Below are positions 11,901-19,970 of a stretch of DNA of 64,000 bases, piece by piece. The position numbers and the translations under genes are program-made. Under the pieces are notes generated by a model, which had not been told where the DNA came from, made no database searches, and was given only the letters and a program-made list of their open reading frames with translations. This stretch comes from DASQPR01 sp963797675. Lineage in GTDB: Bacteria; Actinomycetota; Actinomycetes; Mycobacteriales; Micromonosporaceae. The stretch's first letter is position 1. Every line of letters begins with the position of its first letter. Location of the stretch: assembly GCA_963797675.1 (NCBI GenBank), contig CAWCQQ010000006.1, forward strand, positions 372,001 to 436,000. Direction: 5' to 3'.

Positions 11901-12018
11901 CCGCGACCAGGAATGCCGGTACGGCGACCGCCACGCCGTAGGTGAACGCCGCCAGCAGGCACACCGTCAGCGCGCGACGCCACCGGTGCCGCAGCATCAG
12001 CCCGACCACGGCGATCAC
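8989..12018 (-). CDS. FtsX-like (MacB-type) ABC permease, large, second of a pair
   Basis: About 1009 residues. An N-terminal membrane helix (RRALTVCLLAAFTYGVAVAVP) is followed by a large extracytoplasmic domain, a multi-helix FtsX core near residues 290-500, a second large extracellular region, and three C-terminal helices (AAIAALLLATVCVVLMAGV, ALAAVAGCAVAASAWWL, WWALAAASVAGAIVVGIG). This is the layout of large duplicated FtsX permeases that work as mechanotransmission or lipoprotein/peptide exporters with an ATPase. GTG 12018 is chosen because it overlaps the upstream stop (GTGA); the frame upstream reads shadow sequence. No ABC ATPase gene adjoins, so the partner must lie elsewhere or be shared. 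No frame breaks. Confidence 0.85.
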   Translation of the reverse strand: MIAVVGLMLRHRWRRALTVCLLAAFTYGVAVAVPAFLVAADHAMIANEVAHATTSELSVSVEQPVSVAKGRDRTFETTEPERLSTPWLDTTFAVAINVDTADAPPGSDPTATVPQLLYRQDYCAHVVLVSGRCPLTAREVLISPDLAALLHVAAGGQVRLWWAYISSTGWVASPDNMAVSVVGIYRPADAADSYWGDEAYFSSGRMAPILAERGTIDALAHGTETQDVDAVLKPGVLNDTTITSTRQWVAAAMTPSDTTPASSQIPALLARIDADRTTVREVLPDIAAALILVGCFVLFLTISHSVGDRTVELGVIRLRGVWAPDRWWLGAGESLIPVLAGIPVGLLVGGLLATGAGALMLPGTGGVNAATGGLLGAVTVALMLVAAIAAHVRPLSAPVADLLRRIPARVRGWRTATGQILIATLAVIAVVQLYLQPGPLTGIMLVAPALIIVALGLLAGPVVLPLAASIGRREISRPGRLGLGLGALSLSRRTGAHLLLAVQVIAISLVGFSAADIATARQARTEWVALDLGAPRVIDAGNVLPAQLLRAVRTADPSGRYAMAAILLPRRETGDPQVLAIDAPRLAAVATWPGDAAIPARTVAAELHPTIPAPAVLTGTAFALDVDTIDFGTNFGDAYTNPQGGRVGAYATFELADGSKQITADLGDLKVGHATMTADVPACAAGCQLTGLVIKARQGTGLRVGLTISSLTVDGTPVAVPWTDGSRWRIGGQGDSGVSPAVAGDSGGLEVAMPELADVADGVQVSLIDAPATLPVVVAGGSTTTTIADADGDPIRTGVAGSPLRVLPGLGTRGAYVDLEYLTRAAATDTTTVPGQVWLAASTPPGILAALTAAGVVTIADRTSGGELSYLSGQGPAIGIAFELSAAIAALLLATVCVVLMAGVERDGRVAELRTLRVQGLPAAAARRAATVSHLGLVALAAVAGCAVAASAWWLTGRRLPLFTDGGHPDLPASSAPWWALAAASVAGAIVVGIGAGVAARSLSRRVNG

Positions 12019-15000
12019 CGGGCCGCTCCCAGCGTGCGGGCGACCAGGCGGCGAGCGGCCCAACCGGCGGCGATGACCAGCGGCAGCCCGGCCGCGATGA
12101 GCGCCAGCAGCCACCCGCTCGCCGAAGCGTGCGGGTCCGGCGGCGTACGCCAACCGTCGGAGAACACCGGATCCGGGGCGCCCAGGACGATCCGGGCCGC
12201 CGCCACCGCGACGAGTCCGGCCACGACGGCGGTCAGCGTGACGGCACCGTGCCGTGCGATCGCGGTCCGGGTGATCGCGCCCATCGTGAGTCCCTGTCGC
12301 CGCAGCGCGGTCAGGTCGACGCCGTGCTCGAAGCTGTCCATCAGCGCCATTGCGATCACCGCGACCAGGAGCGCGATCAGACCGACGGCCAGCGTGAACC
12401 GTGCCACGACGGCCGGCGCCTGTTGGGCCAGCGCCGCTCGCGCCGACCGCAGCGTACGGTCGGACACGACCTCGTGGCCGGCGAGCGCCCGTACGGCGAC
12501 CGCGCTCGGGGTGTCCGGGCGCATCCAGATCTGCGGCACGCCGCCGGCCCCGATGCCACCGTCCAGGCGGAGCGCATCGGTCAGGTCGACGAGCAGGCCG
12601 GCCGTGCCGAGCTGGGGGAGCACCGGCGCGGTCATCTCCACGTGCACCGGGACGGTCAGGTCCGAGAACGGCTGGACCGTCGCGACCGTGCTGCCGGCCG
12701 GTGCCGGTCCGCCGGCGGCGATCGCGGGCAGCGGCAGCGGCGCATCGATCGGGAATACCCGCGCGTCAAACTGCACCTCCTCGCTGAGCGAGTCGTCGGT
12801 GAGCGCGATCCCCAGGCCGTCGCCGGCGTCGGTCAGCGTCGGCCCGACCACATCGATCGCGCCGGACGTACGCCAGCGTTCCCGGTCGGTGAACGCGAGC
12901 GCATCGGTGGCCGGTCCGGTTGCGGCACCGAGCGACTCCACCACGGCGCTGAAGCCTTTCAGCGGCGCACTGATCGTTGCGGTTGAGCCGGCCACCGGCG
13001 CGTCGATGACCCGCAGGTCGACCACGGTACAGCCGTCCGGGCAACCGTCGAGGTCGCTACGGTAGCTGCCGGTACCGGTGGTGACCGGGCCGAAGACCAC
13101 CATCTGCGGCGTGCCGACCGGGTTCACGACGTCGACCGCGATCGCGACCGGTGCGGCCGGCACCAGGGTCGTGTCGAGCGTCAGCGTGAGCGTGCCGTCG
13201 TGGAGCAGCGTCGGTGCCGGCGCCGGTACGGCCAGCGCGCGGGCCGCCGCGGTGCCGGTCGGCCAGTCGCCCCCGGCGGCCAGGACGGCACCCATCCGGG
13301 ACGAGTCCACCGCGAGCACGTCGCCGCCCGCGTACGACGATGCCGCCATCACGTAGCGTCCGGCCGGATCGGCGGCCCGGGTGTCCGCCAGTACCTGTGC
13401 CGCCGTGACGCCGCGCAGCTCGACGACCCGGTCGGCGCCGAGTTCCTGTACCGCTCGGGTCGCCCGGGCGTCCGATGCGATGTGCGCCGACAGTACCGCG
13501 TTACCCAGCGCGGCGACCGCGATGATGAGCAGGATCAGGATCCGGTCGAGCCCGTGCCGGCGGGACAGATAGGTCGCCGTCAGCACCCCGGCCGGACGTC
13601 CGCGGCGCAGGCTGCCGGCCACGAGCCAGCGGCCGGCCGGCGCGAGCAGGCGTGCCACCAAGGCCGCGACGGCGACCGCGACCAGCATCGGCGCTGCCGC
13701 CGCCAACCAGCTTGCGCTGCCGTCGGTCACCCGGACCTGGACCACCGCGATCGCCGCAATGGCGAACACGACCAGGTCGGCAACGGCAGCCCGCCATCCG
13801 CGTCCCCGCGGCGGCGTGTTGCGCAGCAGGTCCGGAATGGATGCGTGGGAGGCCCGCCGTTCGGAGACGGCGGCGGCCAGAACGGCGCCGACCAGGACCG
13901 CGGCGACGGCGGCACCGGCGAGTTCGGCGGCGATTCGGTCCCGGTCGGCCGGCAGCGGTCCGGTCAGCATCCGGGCGCCGAGGAAACCGGCGGCCACGGC
14001 CAGAGGCAGTGCCACGAGGACCGGCAGGGCGTTCTGCAGCGCCGTGATCGCCGCGATCCGCCCGCGCGGTACGCCGTGCAGAAGGTGCATGCCCACGTCC
14101 GGACGGCGGGCCACCGCGATCGCGCGGAGTACCAGGTAGAGCGCGAACCAGCCGAGCACGACGAGTTCGGCCGCGAGCGCGCCGATGGAGGTCGTGGTCA
14201 GCGTACGGTCGGCGACGATCCGACCGGCGAGTGCGCCGAAGTCGGCGTCGACTTCGTAGTCACGCGAGACGGCGAGGTCCTGTGCGTTGCTGATGTCGCT
14301 ATTGATCCGGTCCGCGCCGTACGTGGTGATGGCCGTCGGTGTGATTACCAGCATCCGGACGCACCGCACGGTCGGGGCGTCCGCCTCGAGTGTCGGCTCG
14401 GTGACGAAGACCGCATCGCCGCGGCTGGACCCCGGCGGCTGACCGGCGGCGAGAAGGTCCTTGCCCCAGTACGGATCCTCGGACGCGAGCGGCTGGTAGA
14501 CGCCGACGACGTGCAGCTTCGGGGCGGTGCCCTCGGACGGTCCGGTCCACGGGATCGTGTCGCCGACCCCGATGTTCAGCGCGCTTGCGTATCCGCTGCT
14601 CACCATCGCGTCGTTCAACCCGGCCGGGCAGGAGCCGGTGACCGTGACGTGTCCGCAGACGTCAGCGCGGTACGCGATCTCGAGGTTCGCGTTCACCGGT
14701 GGTTGGGCCGCACCGTCCACTTCGATCGTGTCGATGTCGCTGGTGCCGGGGACGGCGAGAGCCTGGCGTAGCTCGCCGGTGGCGACGGGAACGCCGGACG
14801 TGTCGATGGTGGTGCCGGCGAAGCCGAGCGTCTGCAACGTCACGGACTTGCTCAGGATGACCATGCGCTGCGTGGTCGGCGCACTGGCGGCGTCGAGCGC
14901 AGTGACCCGATCCGTGGCCGCATAGAGTACGCAGGGCGCCGCGGTCACACCTGCGATCACCAGGAACGTGAGCAGGCAGAGCGCGATGGTTGCCGAGCGC

Positions 15001-15035
15001 CGCGACCGCAGTGCTGCGAGCACGACGTCGAGCAT
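12015..15035 (-). CDS. FtsX-like (MacB-type) ABC permease, large, first of a pair
   Basis: About 1006 residues from ATG 15035 (MLDVVLAALRSRRSATIALC). Same architecture as the downstream gene: N-terminal helix, periplasm-side domain with a paired-Cys region (DVCGHVTVTGSCPAG), central helices (LVVLGWFALYLVLRAIAVA, VLVALPLAVAAGFLGARML, AVAAVLVGAVLAAAV), and C-terminal helices ending in a basic tail. The downstream paralogue has the matching CAHVVLVSGRCPL at the same place, so the two genes arose by duplication and likely form a heterodimeric permease. Translationally coupled. The ATPase is missing from the neighbourhood. Substrate unknown. Confidence 0.85.
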   Translation of the reverse strand: MLDVVLAALRSRRSATIALCLLTFLVIAGVTAAPCVLYAATDRVTALDAASAPTTQRMVILSKSVTLQTLGFAGTTIDTSGVPVATGELRQALAVPGTSDIDTIEVDGAAQPPVNANLEIAYRADVCGHVTVTGSCPAGLNDAMVSSGYASALNIGVGDTIPWTGPSEGTAPKLHVVGVYQPLASEDPYWGKDLLAAGQPPGSSRGDAVFVTEPTLEADAPTVRCVRMLVITPTAITTYGADRINSDISNAQDLAVSRDYEVDADFGALAGRIVADRTLTTTSIGALAAELVVLGWFALYLVLRAIAVARRPDVGMHLLHGVPRGRIAAITALQNALPVLVALPLAVAAGFLGARMLTGPLPADRDRIAAELAGAAVAAVLVGAVLAAAVSERRASHASIPDLLRNTPPRGRGWRAAVADLVVFAIAAIAVVQVRVTDGSASWLAAAAPMLVAVAVAALVARLLAPAGRWLVAGSLRRGRPAGVLTATYLSRRHGLDRILILLIIAVAALGNAVLSAHIASDARATRAVQELGADRVVELRGVTAAQVLADTRAADPAGRYVMAASSYAGGDVLAVDSSRMGAVLAAGGDWPTGTAAARALAVPAPAPTLLHDGTLTLTLDTTLVPAAPVAIAVDVVNPVGTPQMVVFGPVTTGTGSYRSDLDGCPDGCTVVDLRVIDAPVAGSTATISAPLKGFSAVVESLGAATGPATDALAFTDRERWRTSGAIDVVGPTLTDAGDGLGIALTDDSLSEEVQFDARVFPIDAPLPLPAIAAGGPAPAGSTVATVQPFSDLTVPVHVEMTAPVLPQLGTAGLLVDLTDALRLDGGIGAGGVPQIWMRPDTPSAVAVRALAGHEVVSDRTLRSARAALAQQAPAVVARFTLAVGLIALLVAVIAMALMDSFEHGVDLTALRRQGLTMGAITRTAIARHGAVTLTAVVAGLVAVAAARIVLGAPDPVFSDGWRTPPDPHASASGWLLALIAAGLPLVIAAGWAARRLVARTLGAAR

Positions 15036-15132
15036 GTGACCACCGGTCCCAACCCCGTGGGCCGCCACGTGACGGCCAGTTTCTTCGAGACTCTAAGAAA
15101 CTAGGCCAACCAACGTACGGAAGGCAATCGTC

Positions 15133-16353
15133 TTACGGCGTCGGGTTTGGCGGCCCGGCCGGCGTACCCGTTGAGGGTGTTGATTGTGGCGGCGTGCGGA
15201 CCGCGAACGCGGCCGCGAACAGCAGCCCCGCGAGCAGGCCCCAGAATGCCGATCCGATCCCGGCCGCGCTGACGCCGGAGACGGTCACGAGGAACGTCAC
15301 GATCGCCGCGTCGCGGTAGCGGGCGCCGCGGGCGAGATCGTCACCGACCGCCGCCGCGAGCGAGGTGCCCAGCGTGCCGAGCAGGGCCAATCCGGCGACG
15401 GTTTCGACCAGGCCGGCCGGTGCGACCGCGACGATCGCGGACAGGAGGGCCGCCGCGAAGCCGAGCACGATGTAGGCGAAGCCGGCGGTGGACGACGCGA
15501 TCCACCGGCGCCCACGATCCGGATGAGCGTCCGGTCCCGCACACAGCGCCGCGCTGATCGCCGCGAGATTCACGACGTGACCGCCGAACACCGCGCCGAC
15601 CACGGTCCCGGCGCCGGTGTCGATGAGCACGGAGCGGATCGGCACCTGGTAGCCGAAGCCCTCCAGCACCGCGATGCCGGGGACGTTCTGGGAGGCCATC
15701 GTGACGATGAACAACGAGATGCCCAACGTGACCGCGGCGGCCGAGAAGACCGGCCGGGTCGCCGTCAGGGACGGCGCGAACGACAGCCCGGCGAGCTGGG
15801 TCGGGTTCGCCGATGCCACGATCTCGGCCAGCGCGACCGCCATCGCCGCCGGCACCGCCCACCGCCGGGCGAACCGCATGAACACCAGCCAGGTGACGAT
15901 GATCCCGGCGGCCAGCGCCGGTCGTTGGCGCAGCGTGATCACCGGTACCACGCACAACTCCAGCAGTACGCCCGCCAGCAGCGCGTTCGCGATCGGCTTC
16001 GGCACCGCGAGGACCAGGCGGCGCAGTGGCGCGAACAGGCCGGTGCAGACGACGAGAAGACCGCAGATCGCGAACGCCGTCACTGCCACGCCGAAGCCGC
16101 CGCGGGGCGTACCGGTGGCGACCAGCAGCGCAGCGCCCGGCGTCGACCAGGCGATACTGATCGGCAGGCGGCGGCGGACGCTGATCGCGATCGCCAGCAC
16201 ACCCATGATGACCGAGACCGTGAGCAGCCCCGATGCGGCCTGAGCCCGATCCGCGCCGACCGCCCGGAGTCCGGCCAGCACGACCGTGAACGAACTGGTG
16301 AACCCGACGAGTGCCGTGATCAGACCGGCGAGCACCGGTTGCAGTCGTCCCAT
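15133..16353 (-). CDS. benE: Benzoate/H+ symporter family transporter (BenE)
   Basis: 406 residues from ATG 16353; the in-frame upstream extension looks non-coding. BenE-family membrane protein with about 12 hydrophobic segments. Recognisable stretches: QPVLAGLITALVGFTSSF at the N-terminus, ISIAWSTPGAALLVATG, FAICGLLVVCTGLF, IPKPIANALLAGVLL-like VPKPIANALLAGVLLELC, TMASQNVPGIAVLEGFGY, and FGGHVVNLAAISAALCAG. The family imports benzoate or related aromatic acids with protons. No aromatic-degradation genes are in the window, so the substrate is assigned by family only. Confidence 0.88.
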   Translation of the reverse strand: MGRLQPVLAGLITALVGFTSSFTVVLAGLRAVGADRAQAASGLLTVSVIMGVLAIAISVRRRLPISIAWSTPGAALLVATGTPRGGFGVAVTAFAICGLLVVCTGLFAPLRRLVLAVPKPIANALLAGVLLELCVVPVITLRQRPALAAGIIVTWLVFMRFARRWAVPAAMAVALAEIVASANPTQLAGLSFAPSLTATRPVFSAAAVTLGISLFIVTMASQNVPGIAVLEGFGYQVPIRSVLIDTGAGTVVGAVFGGHVVNLAAISAALCAGPDAHPDRGRRWIASSTAGFAYIVLGFAAALLSAIVAVAPAGLVETVAGLALLGTLGTSLAAAVGDDLARGARYRDAAIVTFLVTVSGVSAAGIGSAFWGLLAGLLFAAAFAVRTPPQSTPSTGTPAGPPNPTP

Positions 16354-16385
16354 GACCGCACACCATATCGGTGGCGCCGTCCGGC

Positions 16386-18116
16386 CTACCGCAGGTCGAG
16401 CTGGTACGCGTGCCGGACCTCCTCGGCCTCCCGGCGCCGGCCGAGATCGGACAACGTACGGCACAGCAGCAACGCGGCTGCCCGGGTGGAGCTGTTCGGC
16501 GCGCCGCTGAGAACCCAGCGCAGGGGAGTCTCCGCCTCGGCCGAGCGGTTCGCGGTGACCAGCAGACGGCCGTACTGGATCGCGGCCGCGTTCGCCGCAT
16601 CGATCCGGCCGGCCGCATACAGGGCGCTGATGGCGTACCCGGCGGCGGGGATCGCCTCGTCAATGCGGCCCTGCCGCTCCAGCAGCCGGGAACTGACATC
16701 GGCGATCATCGCGCGCTCGCCGTCGCCGTCCGGCTCATCGTCCGGCAGCGAGGCCAGCGTGGTGGATGCGATGTCCAGGAACCGGGCCGCCTGGTCGACT
16801 TCGCCGGTGCTCACGTAGGCCGCCGCCGCTTTGCGGGCCGCCCGGGCGACCAGCAGATCCTTTCCGGCCTGCGCAAACGCCTCGGAGGCTCGGACGAACC
16901 GAACGGCCGTCGCTGCGCCGTCGCCGGCCGCCGCGCATGAGTGCGCCGCGGACTCATAGGCCAGACCGGCGACCTGGTGTTCACCACGGTTGGCGGCGAT
17001 CGCGGCGAGCAGGTCGAACTGGGACGCCGCCGGGCCGTGCCGGCCGAGACTCCGGTACGCGCGGCCGAGCAGTTCCCGCTGCACTGCCACGGACGCGTCC
17101 AGCGGATCGGCCGGCGACACGATGCCGACCAGGATGTCGACGGCGTCGGCCGGTTGACCGGCGGCAACGTAGGCCTTGGCGAGGTTCGTCCGTCGGACGC
17201 GCTCGGTCGGCGAACCGGCTGCGTCGGCGCGGGCGACCTGGTCGATCAGGTCCGGAATCACCTCCGCGGCCCGATCGGTCGGGGCGAGTAGCACCGATCT
17301 CATCCGGATCGCACCGCTGCGGACCATGCCGTCGTCGGAGGCCGCGATGGCATCCTCGAACGCGGTCAGCGCCAGCGCGGTGTCCTTGCGGGCGTACGCG
17401 TACTGGCCGAGCAGGTAGCTGGCATGCGCCCATCCGCGGCGGTATCCGGCCGACCGACATGCGGCGAGGGTCGCGTCGATATCCGCGCGGGCATCGCGGC
17501 CGGGCGCGATCAGCAGCTGCGTGCAGCGAAGGATCATGACGCGATGCCGGGCCAGCGGATCGTCGTTCAGGTCGGCGGCCTGCGTCGCGAGGTCAAGCGT
17601 CGCCAGCGTGTCGTCCACGCGGCCGCACCCGCCGTACGCGCCGGCCAACCGCAGATAGGCAGCCGACGCCCGATCGGCCGGGCCGTGCGCCAGCACGTAT
17701 TCGGTGGACCCGAGAACCATCGGGAGACCCCGATCGCCGCGGCGGGTCATGCACATGATCGAGCCGAGGCGACCGAGCGTCTCCTGCCGGCGGAGCTCAT
17801 CGCCGGCCGCGGCGAACAGGTCGATCGCCGAGTTCAAGGCGGCTTCGGCGGCGTCGCGGTCGCCGGCATCGAGTACGACGCGGCTGTGTACGCAGGCGAG
17901 GCGCGCACGTTGCAGCGGGCTCAGCGGTGTGCCGGCGAATCGTGACGCGAAGGCCGCCTCGAAGTCGGCACCGCTGTACCCGTAGTCGAATGCCGGCGGC
18001 CGCTCCGCGAGGTCGAGGGCAGCGTCCACGCCGGTGCTCGGCTCGGACCAGACCGCCGCCCAGGCCGGGTCGGCCGCCGATTCGGGAAAACGATATTGAT
18101 GGTCGTCGTCGTCCAT
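16386..18116 (-). CDS. TPR-like helical repeat protein
   Basis: 576 residues, soluble, almost wholly alpha-helical and Ala/Arg/Asp-rich. Repeated 34-40 residue helical pairs (for example LLGQYAYARKDTALALTAFEDAI, VARAARKAAAAYVSTGEVDQAARFLD, EALLLCRTLSDLGRRREAEEV-like) indicate tetratricopeptide-type repeats across residues about 60-570. The N-terminal 40 residues are acidic and lack repeats. No DNA-binding, nucleotide-binding or signal motif is seen, so it is a likely protein-interaction scaffold of unknown partner. It sits upstream of benE on the same strand with a 32-base gap, so the two may be co-transcribed. Confidence 0.6.
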   Translation of the reverse strand: MDDDDHQYRFPESAADPAWAAVWSEPSTGVDAALDLAERPPAFDYGYSGADFEAAFASRFAGTPLSPLQRARLACVHSRVVLDAGDRDAAEAALNSAIDLFAAAGDELRRQETLGRLGSIMCMTRRGDRGLPMVLGSTEYVLAHGPADRASAAYLRLAGAYGGCGRVDDTLATLDLATQAADLNDDPLARHRVMILRCTQLLIAPGRDARADIDATLAACRSAGYRRGWAHASYLLGQYAYARKDTALALTAFEDAIAASDDGMVRSGAIRMRSVLLAPTDRAAEVIPDLIDQVARADAAGSPTERVRRTNLAKAYVAAGQPADAVDILVGIVSPADPLDASVAVQRELLGRAYRSLGRHGPAASQFDLLAAIAANRGEHQVAGLAYESAAHSCAAAGDGAATAVRFVRASEAFAQAGKDLLVARAARKAAAAYVSTGEVDQAARFLDIASTTLASLPDDEPDGDGERAMIADVSSRLLERQGRIDEAIPAAGYAISALYAAGRIDAANAAAIQYGRLLVTANRSAEAETPLRWVLSGAPNSSTRAAALLLCRTLSDLGRRREAEEVRHAYQLDLR

Positions 18117-18158
18117 AGCGAGACCGTACCCGGTCGGCGAGCGTGGTGCAGGGCTGCT

Positions 18159-19190
18159 CTAGAAGCCGAGTTCCTCGGGCGTTATATCCAGGCCCATCGC
18201 TCGATATTGATCGAGGACCATCTGTCGTTGGGCGGGATTCGTGACGTACAGCAGCGAGCGCTTCAGGTTCTCGATCATCAGTTGCCGAGCCTGCGGCGGC
18301 ATGCCGGTGCCCTGGTACGCGGTGGCTGGCGCCTGCGGCGGATTCGCCACGGCCTGCGCGATCGCCTCCTGATATTGCGCACCCATCGCGGCGATCAGCT
18401 GGTTGTTGCTGCGCATCGAGTCGGCCATCCGGGCACCGATCTGGTCACCGAGGTCCGGCATCTCCGCCCACAGGATCTCCACATCGCTCGGGTTGGTCGT
18501 CGACACCAGCACCGGCATCGGCTCACCCGGGATCGACAGCCGTTTCGCCGGGAACTTGAACTTCGACACGGTCACCGCGTACGGCGAGCGGCCCGGTACG
18601 CATACCGACAGGACGGCAGCACTACTCGCGCTGAAGGACACGCCGGACCCGGAACTCGAGCCATCCGCATCCGAGCCGCTTTCGTAGCGACCGCGGATCG
18701 TCACGGTCATCGCGACCGCGCGAAGGCGGCCGGGCGGGGCGGGTTTCGTGGCGGCCTCGGCCACCGCCTGTTGGAAGCGTTCCAGACGCGAGGCGGTCTT
18801 CTCGCTCGGCGTGATGCCGACGGCGGCGGCCACCCGGCGGGACGCAGCGAACGGATCGGCCAGTGCCGGATGGTTGGCCTCGACGAGTTGGAACATCGTC
18901 GGGACGGCCGACCAGTCGACGACGAACGTGTCCGGGCGGGTGGGATCGATCGCGATCGGGACGTCCATGCCGGCGACGACCCATCGGGTGGTCGCATACC
19001 GGAACGTTGCGGTGAGTTTGTGCCGGCCGGTCGCCGAGGTGTCGACGAGGACCTGGATCTCTCCGTGCGAGTACGGACCGAAGTACGGCGCGCCCTGCGG
19101 CGGTGCGTCCGCGGCGATGACGAGAGCGTTGGCCCGGATCCACGATCCGTCGATGGCGTCGTTCTCGGTCTTCCGGCTGAACAGGCCCAT
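18159..19190 (-). CDS. Hypothetical protein, 343 residues
   Basis: Not recognised. It opens MGLFSRKTENDAIDGSWIRANALV, has no signal peptide or membrane helix, and appears to hold a beta-rich first half (residues about 15-110, with YGPYSHGEIQV-like and RYATTRWVVAGMDVPIAID strands). A Ser/Gly-rich loop lies near 175-190 and a helical C-terminus (QARQLMIENLKRSLLYV, then QRQMVLDQYRAMGLDITPEELG) resembles the short SHOCT-like helical tails seen in other actinomycete proteins. Codon use is native. It is followed 42 bases later by the TPR gene on the same strand and may form an operon with it. Confidence 0.5.
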   Translation of the reverse strand: MGLFSRKTENDAIDGSWIRANALVIAADAPPQGAPYFGPYSHGEIQVLVDTSATGRHKLTATFRYATTRWVVAGMDVPIAIDPTRPDTFVVDWSAVPTMFQLVEANHPALADPFAASRRVAAAVGITPSEKTASRLERFQQAVAEAATKPAPPGRLRAVAMTVTIRGRYESGSDADGSSSGSGVSFSASSAAVLSVCVPGRSPYAVTVSKFKFPAKRLSIPGEPMPVLVSTTNPSDVEILWAEMPDLGDQIGARMADSMRSNNQLIAAMGAQYQEAIAQAVANPPQAPATAYQGTGMPPQARQLMIENLKRSLLYVTNPAQRQMVLDQYRAMGLDITPEELGF

Positions 19191-19291
19191 GGCAGTTGTC
19201 CTCGCGTCGGCATCCGTTCCTGCCAGATTCGCAGATCAGGCCGGGATAGCTCCACCAACTGTCGGCACTCGTACAGTGCCATCACACAACG

Positions 19292-19321
19292 ACGGGCCTC
19301 CCCGGTGATGGAGAGACCCGT
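19292..19321 (-). terminator. Terminator-like hairpin downstream of bL36
   Basis: Read on the minus strand: a 12-base stem (ACGGGTCTCTCC / GGGGAGGCCCGT, two G-U pairs), a six-base loop ATCACC, then a T/G-rich stretch. It lies 36 bases past the bL36 stop, the right place for an intrinsic terminator. Confidence 0.55.
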
Positions 19322-19356
19322 GCATGTGCGTCAGCACGCTGTGCCGGCTTCGAATA

Positions 19357-19479
19357 TTAGCCCTGGACAGCGTTCCACCGCGGGTTCAAGCGGTTGATCA
19401 CGCGGACCCGGCCGTTACGCCGGATGACGACCGAACCCGGCCGAGACGCTATTGATCGCAATGAGGTACGAACCTTCAT
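19357..19479 (-). CDS. rpmJ: Ribosomal protein bL36, cysteine-free (zinc-independent) paralogue
   Basis: 40 residues beginning MKVRTSLRSIASRPGSVVIR and ending INRLNPRWNAVQG, the known sequence pattern of the B-type bL36 (YkgO-like). It lacks the CxxC...CxxxxH zinc ligands of the main form, so it is the zinc-free paralogue that in other bacteria replaces the zinc form under zinc limitation, usually under Zur control. The start is preceded by a strong AAAGGAGTG site. I could not identify a convincing Zur box upstream. No other zinc-free ribosomal paralogues are adjacent. It is a single-gene unit with its own hairpin downstream. Confidence 0.92.
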   Translation of the reverse strand: MKVRTSLRSIASRPGSVVIRRNGRVRVINRLNPRWNAVQG

Positions 19480-19595
19480 TCTGAACACTCCTTTTCGAGT
19501 CGTTCTACGTAACGCCGAAGGCCCGGTACGAATTCCGCAGAGCGTCAGCTCATCGCCCGTGCGTGGTAACCGCCCGAATATCCATTCTGCCGAGG

Positions 19596-19937
19596 TCAGT
19601 GGATCTTTCGTTGCCAATCCGCCGGTACGCGCTCGGCCGGACCCGGCGTCGTCTGCTCCAGCGGGTGACTCTGCGGATCGGCCAGCTTCGGGCCGTCGGC
19701 GTAGTCCTCGGTGCGGTAGTTCCAGAACCAGTCCTCGCCCGGTTCAAAGGACTGGATCACCGCGTGCCCGGACTGGGCGGCATGCGCGCTGGCGTGCTGC
19801 GACGGCGACGAGTCGCAGCAGCCGATGTGGCCGCAGGTGGCACAGCGGCGCAGGTGCAACCACCAGCCACCGGCGTCGTCGCACTCGACGCATCCGGCGC
19901 CGCTCGGCGTGATCGCCGGATCGATGTGTTCAGCCAT
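19596..19937 (-). CDS. UBP-type zinc finger domain protein
   Basis: 113 residues from ATG 19937. The zinc-binding pattern is clear: CVECDDAGGWWLHLRRCATC followed by GHIGCCDSSPSQHASAHAAQSGH, matching the ZnF-UBP fold found in small actinobacterial proteins. Downstream EPGEDWFWNYRTEDY is the conserved aromatic patch. In eukaryotes this domain binds the ubiquitin C-terminus; in actinomycetes it is often a stand-alone domain of unknown role or is fused to transporters and oxidoreductases. It lies 33 bases past the EamA stop on the same strand and might be co-transcribed with it. Confidence 0.85.
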   Translation of the reverse strand: MAEHIDPAITPSGAGCVECDDAGGWWLHLRRCATCGHIGCCDSSPSQHASAHAAQSGHAVIQSFEPGEDWFWNYRTEDYADGPKLADPQSHPLEQTTPGPAERVPADWQRKIH

Positions 19938-19970
19938 GATCTCCCCAACCGTCATTCTGGAAGTTCAACC

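Noticed and set aside
13200..14771. A plus-strand frame of about 520 codons over the FtsX gene
   Set aside because: Arg/Gly-rich shadow of the real minus-strand gene, with no recognisable motif.
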